Below are positions 11,516-24,825 of a DNA stretch of 64,000 nucleotides, piece after piece. The stretch is taken from NCBI GenBank assembly GCA_020465985.1, contig JAANYP010003248.1:315001-379000 (forward strand), given 5' to 3'. Numbering within the stretch: the stretch's first letter is position 1; each line of letters opens with the position of its first letter. The notes beneath the pieces are model-generated. The model saw nothing but the letters and a program-made list of their open reading frames with translations, made no database searches and was not told the DNA's origin. This stretch comes from Centrapalus pauciflorus. Lineage: Eukaryota; Streptophyta; Magnoliopsida; Asterales; Asteraceae. The translations under genes and the position numbers were made by a program.

Positions 11516-12216
11516 GTTATCTAATGTATTTATTGATATGTATAATATCAAAGGTGATCACTGATCCAGTGTGTTAAAGGTGGTCCAATATATTTATTGG
11601 TGCAATGTTATATGTGATCAAATTATATATTTATCATGTTGATTCAATGATGATCTTTGTAGCTGATTACATACATAGATTTTGTATTATATTCAACAAT
11701 AACTTTTGCATTTAATTCTTTGACAGGCATAACTCAACATGACTATATTAATTAATAATTAGTAATATAAATGCAGTTAATGGTATTTATGTAATTAACA
11801 AAATACTAGATATTTGCGGTTGATCTCATCGAAACTAAGATTCCTTAGTTTTAGGCCACTATCATTTATCTTCATCTCTTTTTTGTATGATGGGTGGTTA
11901 CCTGCATATGCTTTTCGTTTAATGTCTCTATAAAATGTTTTGAATTATTTTTCTTTGTCAATCGTATGAAACTGTATTTGCGAACCTATGCATTTTTCTT
12001 TCGGTGATCCTACGAAGCCAATGTATTTCGAACCTATATCATTCACAGTTATCATCTTTCATTCTCTTTGCAACAATGTCGGAATTATGAAATTGTTTTT
12101 ACCAAATGCATTTTTGTTGGTGATCCAACGAAAAGTCGAAAACAGTATATTGAGTAGGCATATCATTGATCATTGGCATTTTTGTGCCATCGAATGGTGT
12201 GATTCTAGTACTTAAA
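11516..12216. other. Intergenic DNA with a local direct repeat
   Basis: Around 11975-12135 the phrases GAACCTATGCATTTTTCTTT...GGTGATCCTACGAAG and CAAATGCATTTTTGTTGGTGATCCAACGAAAAG resemble each other, suggesting an old duplication of about 130 bp. The 75-codon frame over it has no recognisable domain. Confidence 0.45.
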
Positions 12217-12514
12217 AGGGTTTAATGTGAAAAAAAAAATAAACACGTTTTTGCGGTTTAGACCCTCCGTGTTATTTTTTACCAATAAAATCCTTAACTA
12301 ATATATTTGTTTGTAATTTTTAGAATTTTTCTTTATTTTCTCAAAAAAGTCTTCAAATTTGTAGACTTTTCGGCGAAAAATAGTGAAAACATGTTTTTTA
12401 TATCGAAAAAGACAGGGTTGATTATGAGAAAAAAACTAAACTTTTCCGAAAACCGGATTGAAAATAATAACTTGAGAATTTTCTTAATAAAAAATAATAC
12501 AGAGGAGCTAAATC

Positions 12515-12549
<35 letters not shown>

Positions 12550-12585
12550 ACGAAAACATGTTGATTTTTTCATATTAAACTCTAG
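12217..12585. mobile_element. MITE with poly(A)-rich interior, CACGTTTTTGCG-type ends
   Basis: The left end (GGGTTTAATGTGAAAAAAAA, then AAACACGTTTTTGCGG) is inverted relative to the right end (CGCAAAAAA, then AACACGAAAACATGTTGATT, then ATATTAAACTC). A run of about 30 A residues (12518-12548) lies in the right part. The right end closely matches that of the element at 25710-25948, defining a family. The opposing frames at 12307-12564 are poly(K)/poly(F) artefacts. Confidence 0.7.
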
Positions 12586-13229
12586 TTAAAAAGTAAAGGT
12601 ACACTTGATGTGTTTGAGTTAAGATTTTAAAATTAGATGTGCGTTTGGATATGCACTCAGAAGAAGAGAGGAGAAATAAAAAGAGGGTCGAATTGATGAT
12701 CAGCCAAACAATATTTATGAAAATCAAACTCATTTCATACTTTAAAAACCCATCAAACAAACACACAATAATAACACCAGATGCGACTTGAACAAATGGG
12801 TCATCGGGACTAGGCCGCGTTAAAAGAACACTTTTTTCAGTTAACATGTTCAATAAGTATTTACAAAACAATGTTCTATAAAAACATAAAATATACATAC
12901 TTGGCTTTTGAAATGTCAGGTCATTGCCTCATTTGCACTAAAATCATATCTATTACTCCAATCGTAACCCATAATAAACCATTTGGTATTTCATTTCTAC
13001 ATAAAAAGCACATGGAACATTAGATTGCTTTCAAGAAAAGTAAAAATTTCAACTTGAACAAGAAAATACACAGTTCTACAAACACACCAACATCATGACA
13101 ACCAATGTTTTTCTCATGAAAAATAAAAAACTAAAGGGGAAAGAAAGTGTGATCAATAATAGTAATGAGGGGAGTACAATATATGATGGGATTGGGAGGG
13201 AGTACCAACTGTTCTTCATTCTTCCCCCA
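12586..13229. other. 3' flank and probable 3'UTR of the CK2 gene
   Basis: The sequence downstream (on the minus strand) of the CK2 stop codon. No independent gene is seen. Some of 13000-13229 is probably transcribed as 3'UTR; no poly(A) site can be fixed from sequence alone. Confidence 0.5.
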
Positions 13230-16200
13230 CTATGCATGTGTCCTGCTGCTTTCTGCATTTCTTATCGGGTAGAAGTATGGATGCGCCTGCAGACAACAAT
13301 ATCACTCACACATCATATACCAAAAACATCTGTCTTCACATATAATACTCATCTAAAAATGATGTTTTTATGCTTCTTGTTATGTCCGAATATAATTTGC
13401 AGAAAACTTCTAAATTGTTATGTTTGATATCTAAAACTCCATGTTATTATCATATCATACTATAAATTATCATAAACAGATCAATAATGGTCTAACAATT
13501 AACTATCCTTCTTCTAAAGACATGCTCCATGGTTCAAAATTTTTTTCCTAAAGTGTAAACGAAGAAAGGATACCATAGCTTCCTTAGCAGTAGGCCTTTC
13601 TTGATGATCATACCGAAGCAACTTGTCAAGGAAGTCAATTGCCTACACACCAAACAAGAACCAAGTAAAACATAGGCACAAAGCCAAACAATAATTGGAA
13701 GCATCATCATACATGCCATAAGATTTTTACCTCAGGAACAGCTAAATGTTGGTTATCGGAATTAATGAACTTCGTCCATGGTTTCCTGCTATGCCTGCAT
13801 TCACAACCAAATACATAGTTGTTAATAAATGACACTAAAAACTTTTAACTGGGATGAGCATAAGTGTTACCAACCTCCCAACAAGGGCAGCAAGATGTGG
13901 ATCTAACTCTAAACGATACTTCTGTAAATAAGAGTTTAACTCATCTGTCCCTAGAACCTAGCCAAATAAACATCTGTTACATTCCATGACGAAAAAACTC
14001 ATACCTGAAGCTAAGACAACTTTTCAGCCCAGCAGCAACAAGCTAGAGACGGCAGATTATTTAAAGATAGATTTGACAAGCACAGCTTGGTCATACACAT
14101 ACAATCTTATCACGTTTCTCTTCCCCTCTCAGAATTGTAACTCTAACATACATACCTTGGCAATTTTAACCAATTGATCATAATTGTCGTGTCCATAGAA
14201 GAATGGTTCCTTGCGAAATATCTGTATAACACAATCAGTTTGAAATAAGAATGAAAGCAATGAGGCACCTTAACAGTTAACATAGATTGACACATCCTCT
14301 GCTACTGCATTTCTATGATAAACATGAGAGATCAAGCTATGTTATATAAAGCTAGGACCCATGCATAACAGCATAAGCTTTACCTAAAGCAAACCTTAAT
14401 ACTGGAATCATCTACCGGTTGATGATTACATTTTATGATCATAGACTAAAGGATTTATAGAAGAGGCACAGCACAGAGAACTAAACAGTAGAATTAAATT
14501 GTATGCAACAAATTCTGAAAATTCACCAGTACACAAGTATGTAATTCACATGTAGACCACCATGAAATACTGAAGGTTGGGAAAATATATTCACCATTCC
14601 AGCAAACATACAACCGAGGCTCCATAAGTCTAATGAGTAGTCATAATCTTGCAAATCGACAAGAAGTTCTGGACCTTTGAAATATCTGCACCCAGAATAA
14701 AACTGAGTAAAGTGAAATTTTTATTCCATTAGAAAGATAAAAGGCATTTCACAGAAAATCAGCCCCACTCATCTAGCCTACAGAATAGTTCTCAATCAAT
14801 CGTATGATCAGCCAACATTCCAATCAATAGCATATATGTATGCAAAAAAATGCCTACTTAAAACAGCATGTACAATGCAACACATGAACACATGCATAGA
14901 TATTGTACAGGGACAGCAAACTCCTTGATTCTTCCAACAATCATATATGTACAGATCAGGGCAATAGATTACTGAATATTAAATACCAAAGCATAAACAG
15001 TTCTTCCAGTAACAAGTCCCAAGTACTTGAACCACAATCTATGAAGACCATCACTGCTGTAACATTGTTTTCACTAAAATTCTACGAGGCCCAAAGCTGC
15101 ATGCAGAAGAATCTCAACAGATCCCAAGTAAGGCTATTCATGAGCGACCTTGCTCACTTGCCGACACCAGTCACATGACTAAGGTCGTTGTATCATAAGT
15201 TCATAACAACATGAATACTTATAATCTACTAGCAGTAGTAGCGAAAATTGAAAGAGACCACTATAAGGTGTGGTGTCAGAATCACAATTATATATCCACA
15301 TGGCAATACAGATGGTCAGATGGTATCCTCAGTCAACTTGCTCAACCTTGGGATCACTGCATCGAAATGCTAGAACAATGGCTGCTAAATGGACACCCAA
15401 GTTGTTAATACCATGGTTCTTAGAAAGGGTTATATCAATGTTGTAAACTTGTAACATTGGATTTTGACTGAACTCTGGATGTACCCATAAATTATGAGAT
15501 TCTAGTCAATTTGAACACATGCTTTAGATTTATGATACATGAATCTCATCTGCACATATTATTAATCTACAACCATCCTATGAAACCTATGACAGATTGT
15601 GCTCCAGACTTTTCTGCTTAAGTGGTCTCGGAGCATCCACCCCATCTTCAGTTAGCATCTACCAGAGTTCCCAATTCAAATAGAGGCATTACTCAATCAA
15701 TGAATTGCATGAATATGTAATGTTAAACAGTCCTAGTGATTAGTGAACATAGTGATTAGTGAACATATATAAAATTTAAAATCATGATATATCCAGAAGG
15801 AAATCTATCTACAATTCGAAAGAATAGTAATTTCGTATTAATGATCCAAACAAGAAAGGAAGTTCAAGAATCAAGTTCTCATTCTTACCCTGATTATCAA
15901 AACATGTGAAAAAAGAATTTCATCCGATCACAAGGAGAAAATTACACACCTAGAAGCTACACGAACATTATACTCTTTTCCTGGATGATAAAACTCTGCA
16001 AGACCCCAATCTATGAGTCGAAGCTTGCGCTTTTCGTGATCAATCATCACATTGTGGGGCTTCACATCTCGATGCATGATTCCTTGTGAGTGGCAGTAAT
16101 CTAAAGCCTATAAACGATCAACAGGAGTTATATTAGAAACATATAGAATTTAATATTTTTATAAAAGATAAAAACAAAAGATCATGAATGAACATATAAG

Positions 16201-19200
16201 TAAACTTACTTAGACTTAAAAATCATGGGAGACAACAAGTGAATCAGATATTCAGATGACTCATCACACAAGTTGATGAGAATGTCAATTATCAAGATAC
16301 GAACATGAATGAAACCTGTATAAACTCTTCTAACCAGCTCTCCAAAACAATGTAATATAGAACAGATTTAGGTAATAAAATGATTAAAGTTACACACCAA
16401 CTGAAGAAAATAATACTAAAAACAAGCTTTCTTTTAGCTTTTAACCTCAAAGAATTCGAGCAAAATCCCTAGACAGGACAGTATCTAAAGGCTGTATTTT
16501 TTGAAAGTCCAGCTTTGATAATCCAGATCAAAGATTTCAACAGTATTTTCTACCCCTATAGAAGCCCAACATTTGTCATAAGCTGTGAAATCCTCCCTTC
16601 ATCAAGATATCATTGATAGATGTTATAAATTTATAATTACACTAACCCCTCTTATGAACCTACTATAAGAAGTTCTTCCAATAAAGCTTTTTCCTTCATG
16701 TAGATTAGAGGGTTCAACTGATTCTCAATGGAGCTAAAATCTTCTGTCTGCTATAATTAAAATCTAACCCACAAAAACTGTAAAATAGATATCCGAAGAA
16801 CATGACAAATGATAAACAACTTAAAACTTAACCTTTCTAAGCCTTAACATGTTAAATGTGTTTTTAGAAGGCTATAATGAAATGGTTAATGGAATACCAA
16901 AACAGCCATACAAAACCCTAACAAAGGTTCAGTAGTGCAGCAGGTGGCAACATTCATCATTTGTGAAGACCATTTGCAATATCGTATGGTTTATTACTGT
17001 CATTCTGTAATAGGATGTCAATATGATGATATCCATTGAGATCAATTTTATCTGTGCATTAATAGTTATTAGGTGTCATTATGTCCAACATATCATTACA
17101 TAAAAGCATAAACTTAACCCATAAATCATATACCTACTACCCATTCAACCATCCACCTCGTTAACTAGCATCATGCTTAGAGGGGCAAGGGTTCAACCAA
17201 AATATCAGTACAAAATACAGCTAAACATCCACAGTCCACCTCCTAAGTTTCATCTTCAAGCAGAAGTAATTTTGAACTTTAGACAATCATTACCCTTTTG
17301 ATCACTACGGTACACATGTGTAATATATCATTCTTTAGGTGAAAGAAATTAAGGTCCAATAAGTGGTTAAATGGGCAGATTTACCTTATAAGAAAAAAGA
17401 AAACCAATGAATAGAAAAACGTAAAAAGCAATGGAATTATTTCCACATCAAGCATGTAGAGGGTGCTGGGGAGATGATGCAGACGTTATATTTTACAAAA
17501 ACAACACCCAATACATCCTTTGACCCACAATACCACTATTGGAATCACTTAATCATCACTGGTAAAACTTGATTTAGGCCAATAGTATCTAAAAACCAAT
17601 TGTGTGTGTCAATTTGATGATATGTATGATGCAGTCCTACATTGGTGACCTGCTTTTTTTGGCTAAATAATTCCATCACTGCTCATTGCCAAGATCTCAT
17701 ATAACCAGTTTGCCCCTCCCAAGCATGAATCAAAGACCTTCAATCCTGCTACATCAACCCAATTATATCACTCACATATCAAATATCAATAGCTTACCAC
17801 CTACACCCACCCCACCCCTGCAAATCCATTATTGGCAACTCAGGTACTACATTGATGTGCCCACTACCCATTTCACATAAAAGTAACTCAACACTGGTAA
17901 CATAGATTTCTTACCATAGTGGAGAACAAAAGGGTGTGATTATAATGTAACCGCAACTAAAGTACAACATCTGGTTGCAGTTTCTACGACCAAAGAAAAC
18001 TACTATCTAAATGCATATCTAGATCACAGCCATAACATGTCCCATTGATGTTAATTTTAAAAGACCAGCAACACCAACTAAATGCTTCAGTCATTTGGAG
18101 CAAAAGGCATACAACAAATATAAAAAAACATGTATTTGAACTTGCTTGTGTGTCCCAGTTAACATGTAACTAAATAAAGAATCAGGTTGTTGAGATGCAT
18201 ACCTTCAAAAGTTCATATATATAATAGCGAATATCAACATCAGAAAGTGTCGGATATAACACTTTGAAATCAGTGTTGTTCACGTATTCAAATATTAGAC
18301 TTGGTGTCTTTGATTGCTGATCTCTAACGATATCAAGCAATTTCACAATATTTGGCCCACCGCAAAGGTTTTGTAGGATTTTGATCTCCCTCTTGATCTG
18401 CATTCAACGACATATGAAGCATATAGTCCGTGATGAAACAAATTGTACGCTTGTTAAGTACTGCAATATCTAAGAGATAAAAACTAAAGTAACACCTTCA
18501 GAAGGATCTGAAAAGAGATTTGCAAAAGGGTTTCAACTCCACTAGGCAACTAACCCAACTATAAGACATGTTTACCAGAGTCGTCCATGCAACATAAAAA
18601 CTTGCAAGCCTGTAAATAACCCAATAGGGATTGGATCCGTTACATCCGTAAGATGAGCATGGCACCCTTAGAGGTTAACACTCCAGGTAAAACAATAAAC
18701 CATTTGGACATATGAGCAGTATTTGTTATTCAAAACAACTAAGTTCTTTTATGTTGTTATTATACCACAATGATTTCTATAATGATGTTCAGTAATAATT
18801 CAAACTAGAACTATCAGCAAAAGACCGACTTGCTGTATACAGCTAATTCCCTAAAACAGATTTTATGCTATATGCAACGTCAGATCCATACCCAGGTAGC
18901 TGTGGGTATGGAATAGCTTTTCCATTAATCAGATGATTATGGTCTTAGGTGAACGAGATTGCAGGCTCCCTGGCCACATTTCAGTGCAATAAGTAGATGC
19001 ACACCTGCCGAAAGAGAAATCCCCATTTACGAACAAAAGAAAATGAAATTAATAGCCTTGAGAACAATATCAACATTCAGGTGAAACGTGAGCAAAGCAT
19101 AGGATACCAAATTACCAACTCAGCAAAATCAACATGGAAGAGAAGCTTTGCAGGCTAGACATCTAATGAATTTATCTATGTCTTAAGTTATTAATGTGTA

Positions 19201-19877
19201 AAAAGCACGCATGCAGTAAGTCGAACATGATGAGTTTATAATCTACAGAAAATATATTGAGTTTGAGGATACGATCATAGAATCAATAAATTCCCTAACC
19301 TTCTTCTTCTTAACAGGTTTGAGTATTTTAATAATGCACTTCTCGTCATTAGTACAGTAGAATCCCTCAAAAACCTCGCTGTATTTCCCCCTCCCAACCT
19401 TCCTTACAACCTCATAATTGTCCTGTTCTCTGATAGATAACCAGAATCACACGAAATGAGAAAATAATAAGAACAAACAAAACCAAAGAAATATTACTGC
19501 AAGTCGCAAGATAGTGCTAACCCCCACTGAACGGTCAACGACTCGTAATCCCAGTACTCCTTAGGCCGGATAACATTAACATCAGTATAAACCCTAGCCT
19601 TAGAGGGGGCGCCAGGACGGCGGATAGCTTTTCCGATCTTTTGCGCCAGGGTTTCCTGCAGAGACAGCGTCGGCCGGAGGCTAGAAAATGGAGGTGGAGG
19701 TGTGGTAGGCAGGGGGTTCTGATGAGGATATTTGTGTTTGTGTTTGTGTTTGTGGCGGTGGTGCGGTGGAGCGGCGGACGAGATACGACGGAGGAGTAGG
19801 GTTGAGGATGGGGAAAAGGGGAATTTGGCGATGTTGATGGAGGAGGCGATGAAGTGCAGCCAAGGCCTTTCGGCCAT
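13230..19877 (-). CDS. CKA4: Casein kinase 2 catalytic subunit alpha, predicted plastid-targeted
   Basis: Serine/threonine kinase with ten exons: 19522-19877, 19300-19429, 18203-18397, 15950-16107, 14595-14685, 14156-14221, 13875-13957, 13731-13794, 13574-13642 and 13230-13286. They join in phase to 1269 nt (422 aa). I start at ATG 19877; the codon before it is TTG. Residues 1-80 are Ser/Pro/Arg-rich, transit-peptide-like, with an HKHKHKHK run. The kinase core shows GRGKYSEV (P-loop), IIKILKPVKKKK (VAIK-type lysine and CK2 basic stretch), HRDVKPHN (catalytic loop), the CK2 signature DWG replacing DFG, and GPELLVD. The C-terminus KEAM-AHPYF ends NAESSRTHA. Length and the extension match Arabidopsis chloroplast CK2 alpha (CKA4/cpCK2), known to phosphorylate plastid transcription proteins. 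Reading through exon 9 without splicing would give a different tail. Very confident of family; targeting is inference. Confidence 0.95.
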
Positions 19878-19913
19878 CAAACGGGTGTTATAATCGAGAA
19901 CGACACCTTAGTT

Positions 19914-19936
19914 CCCTTCCCTTCCCTTCCCTTCCC
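19914..19936 (-). promoter_or_regulatory. G-quadruplex-forming motif in the CK2 leader
   Basis: The plus strand reads CCC five times separated by TT, so the sense (minus) strand has five GGG runs with AA loops, a canonical G4 motif. It sits 37-59 nt upstream of the CK2 ATG, probably within the 5'UTR or core promoter. Pyrimidine-rich TTTTC sequence follows on the plus strand to about 20075. Confidence 0.6.
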
Positions 19937-19939
19937 TAC

Positions 19940-22022
19940 ACTTTCTTTTTCTTTTCTTACACTATTACTACATCGCTTTTCTTTTCTTTTTTTTTTTTTC
20001 CTTTTCCTTCTTTTGACTTCTTTTCTCTGTTTTTACTTTTTACTGCAAGTCTTTCGATTTTTTATTTTTTTTTAACTGTTATTTTGATATCATCCCTTTT
20101 ATAATTTTTATTCATGATCATTGATTTTAAATTTTGATCAACCACTAATTATTAACTTGGTGCCATTAATTATACTATCTTTTGGAATATCATGTCTCTG
20201 AATTAGATCCTAGAATGTCTTGAAAATGTTAATATTTGAAACATGAATCAAAGAAGCAAACCAAAGCCACATAAAAATCTAGAATCATGCAAACACCAAA
20301 TATCGTTCTTTTGAACGAAACAATAAAGGAAACAACCATGTGTTCATAAAAAATGGAACGAATTGAACAAATAGCTTTAATTTGTTTGAAACTCTATATC
20401 AAAAGAACAAAGACGATCAAAAGGGTGTTCTTACAACCGGAGGTGGTGAATACAAAGGAAAGCATTAAAGATGAAGATCGTGTGTGTGTTCACTGAACAT
20501 ACAAAGTGATGATCAGTGGCATGGAAGAAATCAGAAGGACTATTCTTGTGATATCAGTAGAAAGAAACAGGGTAAGAAAACAAGGAAATAGGGTTATACG
20601 ACTTGTGGTATCGTTAAAGGTGAAGGTTGTGGGGTGTGGTACCGTTGTTGGTGACGGTGGAGGTTGGGTTCGCTAGTTGCGATGGTGTTAGAGAAATAAA
20701 GAAATAGGTCAAAAAAAAACTTTAGATATTTATTTGTTTTGCTTTAAGTTTATTATAATATTATGATATAATAACAACTATAAATAAACAAATAATAATA
20801 ATAATAACAACAGATTTTTTAAAAGTTAAAAGTTTATTGTAAAATTTCATAAATGGTCCCGCTAATGTTGAAAAGATAAAAATACTCATGGGGAACCTCT
20901 AAATTAACATAAGTTAAATCGAGGGATCAAAATGTTACAAAAATTCGGCTTTAAGGACCATCTATGTAATTACTTTGCTTGAGAGATCAAACTTGTAATT
21001 TAGCATATAGCATATGGACCATTTATGTAAATTATGTAAGTTTTATTATATGATTTACCATTTCTCAAACAATACAAAATATTATTGTCTTATTAATGTA
21101 AACCTAATATTAAAATAAACAAGTAATACAATCCTTTAATCTATCATTTATTCTGGTTTCTACTACCTATGATTTTACTTTACCAAACACGTCTTTCTAG
21201 ACTATTTTTCCCTTAAAGTTTGTTAAAAACTTCAACATTATTAAACACATGTCTTTTGCTCGTAAACCAAATTTCGAGAAACACGTCAAATGTATATCCA
21301 CGAATTGTTACGAGTTTCCGTTATTTTAAAATTTATATTACATTGGTTACTGATCAAGTCACCATTATTATCAAGTTAATTGATGATCAAGCTAACTAGT
21401 AAATCTATTTGAGACTTACATGGGCTATATTGGGGGCTAGCTTGTTAGCAATTTCAATTTTTGTCACTTATTTTAATACATCCAAAATGCAGCTAATGTT
21501 ATTAAGCTACAAGAGAAATTCTTTTTTTTTTTTTTCCATAAAGAACAGCTAATGAACATTGGAATAAGAAAAAGCATTATTTTTTTCATAAAGAATAGCT
21601 ATCAATGTATCACAATGTGAAGTTATATATGAGAGGAGTCCATGAAATCTGGAAGCCTAGCTACTGTTCAAGTGTGATTCCAGGTTTCAGAAGATGATGT
21701 CACCGATTAGTGTCGTTTATTTCTGAGGATGCAAGTGTCTATTGTTACACAACGACAACTTTCGGAAAACTACTCTACTCCAATTGTTGCCTTGCACAGC
21801 TAGTCATTACAGCTGATTATAGTCATTTTCTCATTTATACTTGTGTATTTATGTCTAGTATTTACACACTTTTCACAACTTTTGATTATAATAAAACCAA
21901 CACTTGAACTTTAACCCATGAATTTTGAAAAAGGGTCTTATTAACAAAAGCCTTTATCAGTTTATCATACATATATTATGTACATTATAAGAATTTTGAA
22001 AGAAATTCTTATGTTGTTTAAC
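19940..22022. other. CK2 upstream region and intergenic DNA, with a MITE fragment
   Basis: No gene is seen. 20838-21040 carries CATAAATGGTCC and GGACCATTTATGTAA facing each other with 'AGGACCATCTATGTAATTAC' between, a decayed copy of the ATAAATGGTCC foldback family found at 58321 and 62104. 20640-20700 is slightly GC-richer (GGTGGTGTTAG-like words) without a frame. 21650-22022 is probably formamidase 3'UTR in part. Confidence 0.5.
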
Positions 22023-24162
22023 TCATCCTGTTGCACCAGGGTTCTTTGTGATGGGTAAATTTCCATCATAAGTGCATCTTGGAATATCTGGATTTCTCAC
22101 CAGGTGTGGTCCTACTGGCAACTTGTTAGGCTTTGGACGAATATCCTGCAAGAAAGTATATTTTTTGAACAGCAGATGTTAGTGATTAGTTGTTAGCACC
22201 ATTGCAAGAAAGTATACGACTCTTCATCAGTTATCTATCATCATTCAATTCGGTTCTTTGTTGAATTTCAGTCTTCAAGTACCTGATCAAAGATAGCAGT
22301 CGGAATTGCAAGTGTTGCAACAGCATTTGGAGCATCGACTATTCCAGAAATCCTCCCTTCGCAAGGACAGCATGACAGTAAAAGATAGACCTAAAGGTCG
22401 ATCACCATTAACTCAAAAAATATCACTAGGACACCACACTTTGAAGTATATGTATAATGACAGTAACAAAATATTTGTTCCTGACCTGTTCTTTGGAGTA
22501 TCCAAATTTGGATAAGTAGTCGATTGCATTAAGAACTGCACGCTTGTAAGCAACGCTGGCATCAAGGTAATGTTGTCTTCCGCTCTCATCAACGCTGATT
22601 CCTTCAAATACTAACCATTCCGAGAATCTTGGCTCTACTGGGCCTATCTCAAATATAGGATTAACATGAAGAGGAGTTGGTCCCATTGGAGTTAGATATT
22701 CTTTCATCCCGCCTCGTATAATCTCGCACCTAATACCAAACTAAATATTGTAACAAATTTCATTTGATTTCTAGTCACATACAAAACTACTAACAATGTG
22801 TTTATAATTTATTAATAATGGTGTTTGTGCATGCTAATATGCTATTATGATTATGCATTCTTATTTCTTATGACAATTGAAAGTTAATGAATTATACTTC
22901 AATTCAAGGAAGCCACTCATCTCGATCGCCCCACAAAATGAAACTTCGCCATCGCCTTGTGAGAAGTGCATATCCCCTGTACTAAAATTAGCTCCTTCCA
23001 CAAATACTGGAAGGTATATTTTCGAACCTCTACTTAGATTCTTGATGTCACAGTTCCCTCCGTTTTCCCTTCCTGGAATTGTCCTTGCAGCCTCATTAGC
23101 AATCTTCTCCCATTCATGAGTTCCTTCTGGAATCTACAACATTAACACCTGATTCGATAATAGTTTCCTTACTTACGATCTTGTTCAAAACACAACTTGT
23201 TTACCTTGCCAAGAAGACAACCTTTTGTTGATGGCAGGTTTGCCAATGGCCTTGAATGCAAAACTTCACATAACTTTAAAGATTGTAAACCATTTTCTTC
23301 GAGCTTTCTCTCCCTTTCATTCCATATGTTTAGAAGCTCCATTGAAGGTGCAGTTCCAATTATTCCAGGGTGTGTTATACCCGGAAACCGTACACCTGGA
23401 AGCTCAACATTCGACGCTTTTATTAATTATACTATTAATCTTAATGATAACGAAATAATTCGCTGATAAGCTACCTGGTATATGGGGAGAATAAGCATAT
23501 ATGCCTTCAAAATACCAAATTGCTTTTGTGGCACAGGGGAAATGATCCGTGAGGAAACCACCGCCATTTTCTCTATCAAAGATTGCCGTGAAACCCCATT
23601 CGTCGCCAGGGAGAGGACCCAAATTGCATATTTCAACTGCAAGAAGATCACCCGGTTTGGCCGCTATTCCTTCCTCGTCAACAACTCTAATCGGTCCACT
23701 CAAATAATGCACCTGAATATCATTTGCAGACAAAGTAAGCAGCTTTCTTTCTTACTCTTTTTTCCCATCAAATCACATGGAACACATGCCATATCATTTT
23801 GGTTTTATACAGTTGATTCATTAAATAATTAATGATTTATTATAAAATTATTACTCCTATGTTTTTCTAAGACTTGACTTATCATGTAAACTTGCAGACA
23901 AATTTATTTGCTATGTTTTTCGGATTAGAATTATGAGACTTACAGTTGAAAGGTCCAAGTGTTTAACATCACTAGCAGAATTGTCATCTTTAATAACACC
24001 TCCAGTCCAATCCACCATCTCTATCCTAAAAATTTGTCCAGTTTTCACCATGGCAACCGATGGTATCTCCGGATGCCAACGGTTATGTAACGGTATCTTT
24101 TGTTCCCATGGCTTCTTCTTCAGGTCTATTGGTACTACTAGTTTTGGTGTTAGAGGAGCCAT
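22023..24162 (-). CDS. Formamidase / acetamidase family amidohydrolase (FmdA_AmdA)
   Basis: Predicted to hydrolyse formamide or short amides to acid plus ammonia. Seven exons (23944-24162, 23475-23712, 23205-23395, 22898-23133, 22486-22729, 22283-22390, 22023-22145) join in phase to 1359 nt, 452 aa, the same length I recall for Arabidopsis formamidase. Landmarks in order: LVVPIDLKKKPWEQK at the N-terminus, NRWHPEIPSV, HYLSGPIRVVDE, LAVEICNLGPLPGDEWGF, ENGGGFLTDHFP, TRTIPGREN-type GRENGGNCDIKNL, STGDMHFSQGDGE, then LLSCCPCEGRISGIVD. All introns are GT-AG. The first ATG follows a TATATGTA stretch about 35 nt upstream. No organelle signal is evident, so a cytosolic location is likely. An extra first exon lies 664 bp upstream (see 24826-25044). 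Confidence 0.95.
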
Positions 24163-24825
24163 AGTTGAACTGTGTTTGTGAAAGAGGAAGAAGATGGATA
24201 TATGTATGAATCTTTTGGAATATTATGTGGCAGGGTATAGAGTTGTTGACTCCATCTGCATTTAGATTCTTTGCAATTTTGGGCTTATTCTATTCATTAG
24301 ATGTTTGTCTTTTAGGCTTCATTTTGTTAAATGGACTCTTATCACTTGGGCCTAAATGACATAGATTGTGATATATATATATATCTAAGATTAAAGACTA
24401 AACATCTAAAGAACATTCCCTTTAGACTATCCTACTAAACTCCTGTGTTTTTGGAACTTTTGTAACAGTGGAAAAGAATGGAAATAGAAGGAAATCAAGA
24501 AAAGCGAAATTGGTTTGTGCTCTTTTTTGTTTTTTAGGATGGAAAAGAAATGGAAATGAAAGAAATTATAGTGTTTTTGACTCTAAAATTTTACTTCCAA
24601 AAGTGGGAAGAAACCAAGGGAAAGAAAATATTCATTTCCTTTCTCTTCCTTTCCTCTCCTTTATTTTTTTTCCACTTTCGAGAACACAACGTTAAGCTTT
24701 TCATAATAGACTAAAACCAAAATGCATCTGTAATTTGATACGAACACGTGAACTAGATTCGATTCAAAATATAATAAAAGTAGTACATATTGATACATAT
24801 ATATATGCATATGAGATAGACTCAC

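Noticed and set aside
12307..12564. Long opposite-strand frames ending in poly-Lys or poly-Phe
   Set aside because: Produced by the poly(A) run inside a MITE.
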